DNA of 11,936 nt from Muribaculaceae bacterium. GTDB taxonomy: Bacteria > Bacteroidota > Bacteroidia > Bacteroidales > Muribaculaceae. The stretch is taken from assembly GCA_017962285.1 (NCBI GenBank), contig JAGCVR010000144.1, positions 1-11,936 of the forward strand, in the 5' to 3' direction. The position numbers and the translations under genes are program-made. The notes under the pieces are model-generated. The model saw only the letters and a program-made list of their open reading frames with translations, had not been told where the DNA came from and searched no databases. Below, piece by piece: positions 7,269-11,936 of this stretch (the first letter of the stretch is position 1; every line of letters begins with the position of its first letter).

Positions 7269-8309
7269 TCACTTGCGGAGGCGTTTCACCCACCGTCCTA
7301 TCCGCACGTTGCTCTGCCAGGAAAGGAGCAGGAGCAGGCACACATAAATCAGTGCCATGAATGGTTCGCGCAGTTCAATCCCCATCTGGGCCAATCCGTT
7401 GCGAAGCGCGAGGAGTACAAGTATCTGCCACACATAGACCTCGTAGCTGATGCGCCCAAGCCAGCCGAGCACCGGTCCCTGAAGCGCACGCGACAGAAGT
7501 CCCCCGCGCACATCACCCATGGCAAGAACGAGCACCAGAAAACCGGTAAGCAGGATTTTCAGCGGACGGCTGTCGAAACGATTAATCACGCCGTGATACT
7601 GAAGCATCGTAACCAGCACCATCAGCGCCACTACGCCCAATTCCGCCAAACTCTTCCAGATGGGCACGTTCATGCGTTCATAATCCTGGTGGCCGCGCTC
7701 CCAGATGGTGCACAACACCACACCCAGCGAGAAGTCCACAAGCCGCATGGGCGGGAACATGAACACGAACCATTTCCGCGCTTCGCCATCGAGATGCCAC
7801 TGCACCGTCATGAATACTGCAAGAGCCACGAGAACAATCAGTAACTGCGTTACGATTTTCATCCTGCCGAAAAAGTGTTTCACAAAAGGATAACACAGGT
7901 AACAGAACATCATTGAGCTCAGGAACCAGGTGACTGTGTTCAGCGCATGATTCACCTCGGGCGAAGGAGACCAGCTTTGCAGCAACAGAGCCTGAAGCAT
8001 AAAGTTCGACACAGAGAAATCACTTTCCCTGGTAAGGAGATACTGCACACCCAGCATCAGGACAAACAAGCCAAGCACCAGCCAGTGCAACGGAAAAATG
8101 CGCAGCACGCGACGGCGCATGAAAGCCTTGTATTCCTTCCAGCTGAGAGCATCGAAAGCATATCTCTGTGCCAGCAGGAATCCGCTCACCACAAAGAAGA
8201 ACGACATTCTGAAATCGCCCATCACCTGCAGCTCATAACTCTGCGTGTAGTGAAACGCCACTATCAGAGCCGCCATTATGCCACGCCAGGCGTTCAGAGT
8301 GCGTATCAT
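7269..8309 (-). CDS. Acyltransferase-3 family membrane protein (third of three)
   Basis: Multi-spanning membrane O-acyltransferase of the acyltransferase-3 (OafA/WecH-like) family, which moves acetyl or other acyl groups onto sugars or lipids of the envelope. It has 346 residues and about ten hydrophobic segments. Family marks are Arg9 and His20 in the first helix (RTLNAWRG...FH; the His is the presumed catalytic residue), FFFVVSGF (37-44), RRRVLRIFPLHWL (65-77), WFLSS (128-132), PPMRLVDF (186-193) and GRISYEVY near the end. The ATG overlaps the TGA of the preceding gene (ATGA at 8309-8306). It aligns without gaps to that gene over the first 200 residues, with about 40 percent identity by hand count, which indicates tandem duplication. 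It is the last gene of the glycan unit. No terminator is visible in the 86 bases before porT. The acyl donor and acceptor are unknown. Confidence 0.92.
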   Translation of the reverse strand: MIRTLNAWRGIMAALIVAFHYTQSYELQVMGDFRMSFFFVVSGFLLAQRYAFDALSWKEYKAFMRRRVLRIFPLHWLVLGLFVLMLGVQYLLTRESDFSVSNFMLQALLLQSWSPSPEVNHALNTVTWFLSSMMFCYLCYPFVKHFFGRMKIVTQLLIVLVALAVFMTVQWHLDGEARKWFVFMFPPMRLVDFSLGVVLCTIWERGHQDYERMNVPIWKSLAELGVVALMVLVTMLQYHGVINRFDSRPLKILLTGFLVLVLAMGDVRGGLLSRALQGPVLGWLGRISYEVYVWQILVLLALRNGLAQMGIELREPFMALIYVCLLLLLSWQSNVRIGRWVKRLRK

Positions 8310-9361
8310 CTTCCCTCCTTTCTATGGTTGAGAAACCATTTCTGTGCCGAATTCCACAAGAAAGCCACGGCAACAAGTATGATGAGATACAGCAACACCC
8401 ACAACGGCGCCGCCACCTGGACATTGCAAATCCTGAACAAATCGACTGTAACCGCAAGCACTACCAGCTGCAGCATGAAGATTTCGTAACTGATATGTCC
8501 CAGCCATGTGGCAGGGGCAATGTTCACCACAGCCTGCAACATGGTACGCCTGCCGTCGGCAAGAGACACAGCCAGCAGCAGCAACGCGCAGAGCGAAAGT
8601 GTGAACGGCTCGCTGTTGAAACGGTCCAGGACACCGACGTATTGCAGCGTGAAAAACGCACCAATCGCCAGAATCAGACCAATCTCGGCAAGAACGGCCC
8701 TGGCGGAAGAAATATCCCTTAACCGTGCATATTTCCCTTGCCGGCAATTATCATACACCAGCCGGATTGCGATGCCCACCCCGAAGTCCACAAGCCGCAT
8801 CGGCGGAAAGATGTAAACAAGCCAACTTTTCGGAGGTCCGGAAAGGAACGAGGACGCAGCCATGATAACCGCAAGAAGCCCGCCTAACGCCAGAAGACTC
8901 CGCCAAATTCCGGCACGCCGTATCCACCGCACCACCATAGGGAAGCAGAGATAGCAGAACATGATGGAACTCAGGAACCACGCCACACCGTTGAAACTGA
9001 AATAGACGCGGCGGATGGGAATCCAACTTTGAACCAGCAGGACCTGCGGCAAGAGACTCGCCCAGTGGTCGCAATCCTCTCCCTGGAAGAACTGGGAATA
9101 AAGAAACTTGAGCGAGAATAATAATACCAATATAATGTGAAGGGGATAGATACGCAGAAGCCTTCTTTTGAGAAAAGAAAGATAACCGCCGGTGTCAAGT
9201 TCCTGAAAATGATACTTTCCCGCAAGAGAGAAACCGCTGAGCATGAAGAACATACTCATGGCAAAACTCGTAAAGATGGCAAACACATAGTTATTAGTAC
9301 CATGGAAAATCACCACGGCAACTATGAGCCAGCCTCGCAGGGATGTGAGAGAACGTATCAT
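8306..9361 (-). CDS. Acyltransferase-3 family membrane protein (second of three)
   Basis: Integral-membrane acyltransferase-3 protein of 351 residues, probably O-acylating an envelope sugar. The start at 9361 is chosen because it overlaps the previous stop as ATGA (9361-9358), puts the family opening MIRSLTSLRG at the N-terminus, and matches the downstream paralogue position for position; the frame stays open 32 codons further upstream but only inside the preceding gene. Marks visible are Arg9 and His20 in helix 1, MFFMLSGF (37-44), RRLLRIYPLH (66-75), NGVAWFLSS (124-132), PPMRLVDF (186-193), LQYVGVLDRF and LGHISYEIF. The motifs fall at the same residue numbers as in the next gene. The C-terminus ends in a short basic tail (N-H-R-K-E-G-R), presumably cytoplasmic. 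The substrate cannot be inferred beyond the association with a glycosyltransferase. Confidence 0.92.
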   Translation of the reverse strand: MIRSLTSLRGWLIVAVVIFHGTNNYVFAIFTSFAMSMFFMLSGFSLAGKYHFQELDTGGYLSFLKRRLLRIYPLHIILVLLFSLKFLYSQFFQGEDCDHWASLLPQVLLVQSWIPIRRVYFSFNGVAWFLSSIMFCYLCFPMVVRWIRRAGIWRSLLALGGLLAVIMAASSFLSGPPKSWLVYIFPPMRLVDFGVGIAIRLVYDNCRQGKYARLRDISSARAVLAEIGLILAIGAFFTLQYVGVLDRFNSEPFTLSLCALLLLAVSLADGRRTMLQAVVNIAPATWLGHISYEIFMLQLVVLAVTVDLFRICNVQVAAPLWVLLYLIILVAVAFLWNSAQKWFLNHRKEGR

Positions 9362-10449
9362 GAGCGGAAAAGATTGCGGAAATGTTTTGTCAACGGAATG
9401 GTGAAATACTTGCGGATGAACCATGAGAATGCGATGGCAAACGGCAGATAGAACCACGAAAGAACTCGGATATTAAGCAGATAATCGTCCATGAATCCGC
9501 CGCCAATCTTGTTCACTACTGGAATCACAAGGTAAGCCACAACGATTGAAACGGGTCCGCACAACAGGAAAAGTTCCAGACTGATACGTCCCAGGAAATT
9601 GACGGGACGCAGACTGAGGAAGCGCCCCACGACGCCTTCCCTGCCACTGAAACATTTTGTGGTGAGAACGATGGCAGTGGCTACGGGCCACCAGATTATC
9701 ACACATGCGTAGATATTAATCCACCACACGCATATTCCCAACACCAGCAGCAGAACCACCACCGCAACTTCCGTAATCTCAATGAGATTGACATTGGCTG
9801 AACGCCAGAATGGACTGTCCTTCACCTTATTATAAACATGAAAGAGAATCATTCCCAGCACGAAGTCGCTCAGACGCAGCAACGGACAGACGTACATATA
9901 GATACGTCCCCACCCGTCGGTCAGGGGAGAAACCACAAGATAAATCAGCGCGGTGATCGACACCAGCAGGATTTTCGCTTTCAGCCCGAAATACTTCTGC
10001 AGTAAAGGGAACAAGAGGTAGCAAAGTACAAACGCACTCAGAAACCACGACACACCATTATAGCCGAAATAGAACTTCACATCGGGGACATAGGCCTGAA
10101 CGAGTGCCACATTGGCTGCCAGCGAAAGGTTAACAAGTCCCCAGCCACGATGCCAGATGGCAAACACCAAATAAATTGCCAGAGCCAGCCAGTGAACCGC
10201 ATATAGACGCAGCAACGCAGGAAGCAGCAGGCGCTTATAGGTTTGCTTCATGGGTCTTCTGTCATCACGTGGGTGATACATTTCCATGAAGAAGCCGCTC
10301 ATGACAAAGAACAGCGAGATGGCGAACCAGCACGGCAGCCGAACCTCGTCGGAGCCATAACCGTTGTGCACGAAAAAAATTAGAACCATAGCCAGGCCAC
10401 GCAGGCCAGTCAACGGGCGCACTTCAGTATGTCGGTCGAGATTTTCCAT
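9358..10449 (-). CDS. Acyltransferase-3 family membrane protein (first of three)
   Basis: Integral-membrane acyltransferase-3 protein of 363 residues and the most diverged of the three. The first helix keeps the family pattern with Arg17 and the presumed catalytic His28 (RPLTGLRGLAMVLIFFVH). It is followed by SLFFVMSGF (45-53), a variant of the RxxLRIxPLH loop (P-A-L-L-R-L-Y-A-V-H-W-L), NGVSWFLSA, a variant P-L-L-R-L-S-D-F and LGRISLELF. About eight more N-terminal residues and different loop lengths set it apart from the two downstream copies, so it probably acts on a different acceptor or is an older duplicate. Its ATG shares one base with the glycosyltransferase stop (TAATG at 10451-10447), suggesting coupled translation. 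The C-terminus is basic (RKYFTIPLTKHFRNLFRS). Confidence 0.9.
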   Translation of the reverse strand: MENLDRHTEVRPLTGLRGLAMVLIFFVHNGYGSDEVRLPCWFAISLFFVMSGFFMEMYHPRDDRRPMKQTYKRLLLPALLRLYAVHWLALAIYLVFAIWHRGWGLVNLSLAANVALVQAYVPDVKFYFGYNGVSWFLSAFVLCYLLFPLLQKYFGLKAKILLVSITALIYLVVSPLTDGWGRIYMYVCPLLRLSDFVLGMILFHVYNKVKDSPFWRSANVNLIEITEVAVVVLLLVLGICVWWINIYACVIIWWPVATAIVLTTKCFSGREGVVGRFLSLRPVNFLGRISLELFLLCGPVSIVVAYLVIPVVNKIGGGFMDDYLLNIRVLSWFYLPFAIAFSWFIRKYFTIPLTKHFRNLFRS

Positions 10450-11645
10450 TATTCAATGGTCATTGCATAGTTAGTGTTAATACTGCGGCGTGTCCTTATC
10501 TTATATATGAGATTAACCACGGGGGTAAACAACGTGAGGATTGGAACCATGAGCCAGAGCGATGGCGCACGCAGCATCTTTGCCGCAGCGTTATATGCCC
10601 ATACGCACAAGGCAACGGTCGCGATTTCCAGCACCGCAGCGCAAGCCAGGACAATCCAGTTCTGTGGTGAGCACAAAACAGCGAGCACAAGCGCAACAAG
10701 CCGCAGCACATAGATTGCCGACATCACTGCCTGAACCAGAAACTGCTTCTTCCTGACAAAGCGTGACGTGAAGTTTCTGCGCAGCTTCTGCTCCTTGAAG
10801 GCACGCGCCACATCGCCATGGTGGACCACGGCGGCGGTTCCCGGGGAAAAGTCGGCACGAGTGTTGCCTTTGCGGCACATTCTCTTGAGCCAAACGTCAT
10901 CCTCGCCCCATTTCAGATTGGCGCAATAGGCATATCCACCCCGGTTGAAGAACCATTCACGCCTGAAGGCAAGGTTGTGGCTTGTGCCCCGATAAGGCTT
11001 TCCCTTGAGCGCGGAATTAAGGTACTGAGTGCCTGTCCGCACCTCGTCCCACGAACGGAAATACTTGCCCGGACCATGGTCTTCGCTGTGGTCGTAGTAC
11101 GAATAACCAATCACCACGTCGGTTCCCGGCACGAAATTCGCTGCGATGGAACTTATCAGATTCTCGCTTTCGGGCTCGGAATTAGCGTTGGTGGTGATGA
11201 TAATGTCGTGTTTCGCTGCTTTTACGCCAATCATCAGAGAAAGTTTTTTCCGCGACAGTCCATGCGCGTCGTGCGGAGTGAACGACATCCTCACCCGCGG
11301 ATCAACAGCCATGAAATTGCTCACCACATCGCGGCTGCTGTCGAACGAGCCGTCGTCCACTACTATCACCTCAAGCGGTCCATCATATTTCTGGCTGAGC
11401 CACTGCGGCAGGTATTTCTCAAGGTAAGGAGCATCGTTGTGGGCATAGACGACGACCGAGACGCCACTGGCGGCGGTTTCGCCCGAAGATTCAGCACGTT
11501 CCTGTCTCTGCCAGTGTTTTCTCAGCCGGGCCACCCTGCTCCACTGCCACACGAGATATATCACAGCCAGCAGGAACGCCAATGCAAGCAGTCCCCACGA
11601 AGCCAAATTTGCGTCGATTGTGATAAAAGACAAATCAATCTTCAT
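10449..11645 (-). CDS. Membrane-anchored family 2 glycosyltransferase
   Basis: Inverting GT-A glycosyltransferase that probably transfers a sugar to an envelope glycan or lipid-linked carrier on the cytoplasmic face. The start is the ATG at 11645 (398 residues); a GTG at 11723 would add an unlikely Cys-rich leader. Order: N-terminal transmembrane helix (about 15-34); basic linker; GT2 core opening SVVVYAHNDAPYLEKYLPQW (63-82); VVDDGS (95-100), the nucleotide-sugar site; RGTSHNLAFRREWF (219-232); GEDDVW (247-252), which carries the likely catalytic acid; a basic segment L-R-R-N-F-T-S-R-F at 288-296 in the place of the QxxRW region; and about three C-terminal helices (305-325, 330-352, 362-381). 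At the usual second Asp motif, residues 153-155 read N-A-N (IITTNANSEPES) instead of DxD, so metal binding may differ or activity may be reduced. It is the first gene of the overlapping unit with three acyltransferases. Confidence 0.9.
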   Translation of the reverse strand: MKIDLSFITIDANLASWGLLALAFLLAVIYLVWQWSRVARLRKHWQRQERAESSGETAASGVSVVVYAHNDAPYLEKYLPQWLSQKYDGPLEVIVVDDGSFDSSRDVVSNFMAVDPRVRMSFTPHDAHGLSRKKLSLMIGVKAAKHDIIITTNANSEPESENLISSIAANFVPGTDVVIGYSYYDHSEDHGPGKYFRSWDEVRTGTQYLNSALKGKPYRGTSHNLAFRREWFFNRGGYAYCANLKWGEDDVWLKRMCRKGNTRADFSPGTAAVVHHGDVARAFKEQKLRRNFTSRFVRKKQFLVQAVMSAIYVLRLVALVLAVLCSPQNWIVLACAAVLEIATVALCVWAYNAAAKMLRAPSLWLMVPILTLFTPVVNLIYKIRTRRSINTNYAMTIE

Positions 11646-11746
11646 TGTAAAATCAAGATATTCAATATAATAGATACCCAAACCAATGCAGGCACCGGGA
11701 GGACATTCACCACACCAGTCCACGACTGCCCGGGAATCGGCAGGTG
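11646..11746 (-). other. Leader between promoter and glycosyltransferase start
   Basis: About 95 bases of probable 5' untranslated RNA. At its very beginning CTGCC and GGCAG (plus-strand arms 11726-11730 and 11739-11743) can form a weak 5-bp hairpin with an 8-base loop. I recognise no riboswitch or RNA family. An in-frame GTG at 11723 is present but is not favoured as a start. Confidence 0.35.
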
Positions 11747-11777
11747 CAAAGTTAGTGATTTTTTAGTTAAACTCAAA
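11747..11777 (-). promoter_or_regulatory. Bacteroidota-type promoter for the glycosyltransferase/acyltransferase unit
   Basis: Read on the minus strand, TTTG (11777-11774), a 19-base spacer and TAACTTTG (11754-11747) fit the -33 TTTG and -7 TAnnTTTG elements recognised by the primary sigma factor of this phylum. Transcription should start near 11740, giving a leader of roughly 95 bases. A scan by eye of the other minus-strand gaps (upstream of porT, porP, porK, porL and porN) found no second match, so this may also supply transcripts reaching the T9SS genes. Confidence 0.75.
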
Positions 11778-11869
11778 TCAGTCATTAGGGTTAAATCGCG
11801 TAATGGCATGGTGATTAATTGATTGTTGGAAACGCAGAAAAATATTATGGAGTTTAAAGAGAAAAAATG

Positions 11870-11900
11870 TTGTAATATTTTAAAGGTTTATATATCTTTG
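11870..11900 (+). promoter_or_regulatory. Divergent Bacteroidota-type promoter at the right edge
   Basis: On the + strand, TTG (11870-11872), a 20-base spacer and TATCTTTG (11893-11900) match the phylum's -33/-7 pattern. The start of transcription would fall near 11905. It faces away from the glycosyltransferase promoter, with about 90 AT-rich bases between the two upstream elements. It should drive a gene lying mostly to the right of the window. Confidence 0.7.
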
Positions 11901-11907
11901 CAGTGTT

Positions 11908-11936
11908 ATGAACGGAGTGGGAAAATTATATTTCAA
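11908..11936 (+). CDS. Possible 5' end of a gene running off the right edge
   Basis: An ATG at 11908 opens M-N-G-V-G-K-L-Y-F before the window ends. It lies only a few bases after the predicted transcription start, so translation from it would be nearly leaderless, and the real start may lie further right. Nine residues are too few to assign a family; the only support is the promoter immediately upstream. Confidence 0.2.

Noticed and set aside
9362..9457. Upstream extension of the second acyltransferase by 32 codons
   Set aside because: The extension lies inside the preceding gene and lacks family sequence; the ATGA junction and exact alignment with the downstream paralogue support 9361.
11726..11743. 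Hairpin in the glycosyltransferase leader as a riboswitch or attenuator
   Set aside because: Only 5 bp with no T-run or alternative pairing; too weak to call.
10818..11822. Open frame of 334 codons on the + strand opposite the glycosyltransferase
   Set aside because: It overlaps a clear GT2 gene, crosses the leader and promoter of that gene, and has no family-like sequence.

Overview
The window looks like a Bacteroidota chromosome segment, most likely Bacteroidales and Prevotella-like. The evidence is a complete type IX secretion system (T9SS) core locus, which occurs only in this phylum, and two promoters with the phylum's own architecture (TTTG/TTG, about 20 bases, TAnnTTTG). The genus is an inference; there is no rRNA to confirm it. 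All ten recognised genes lie on the minus strand, so transcription runs from right to left.

Right part (about 11777 down to 7269): a promoter at 11747-11777 precedes a membrane-anchored family 2 glycosyltransferase and three consecutive acyltransferase-3 membrane proteins. The four genes are joined by stop/start overlaps (TAATG, ATGA, ATGA), which points to one translationally coupled unit. The two downstream acyltransferases align without gaps over at least their first 200 residues and look like a tandem duplication; the first is more diverged. The unit probably builds and O-acylates a surface or envelope glycan, but the substrate cannot be read from the sequence.

Left part (7182 down to 159): a PorT-like outer-membrane barrel gene interrupted by one in-frame TGA, then porP/sprF, porK/gldK, porL/gldL, porM/gldM and porN/gldN in the order known from Porphyromonas gingivalis. 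PorL and PorM form the inner-membrane proton-driven motor, PorK and PorN the large periplasmic ring under the outer membrane, and PorP and PorT are outer-membrane components. A strong intrinsic terminator at 100-136 closes the locus.

By eye, the only consensus promoter for this strand is the one upstream of the glycosyltransferase, and the only clear terminator is the one after porN. The envelope-glycan genes and the T9SS genes may therefore share transcripts. On the right, a second promoter points the other way, toward a gene that lies almost wholly outside the window. I see no mobile element, CRISPR array, tRNA or rRNA. The points most worth checking are the TGA inside porT, the overlapping acyltransferase trio, and the missing DxD motif in the glycosyltransferase.
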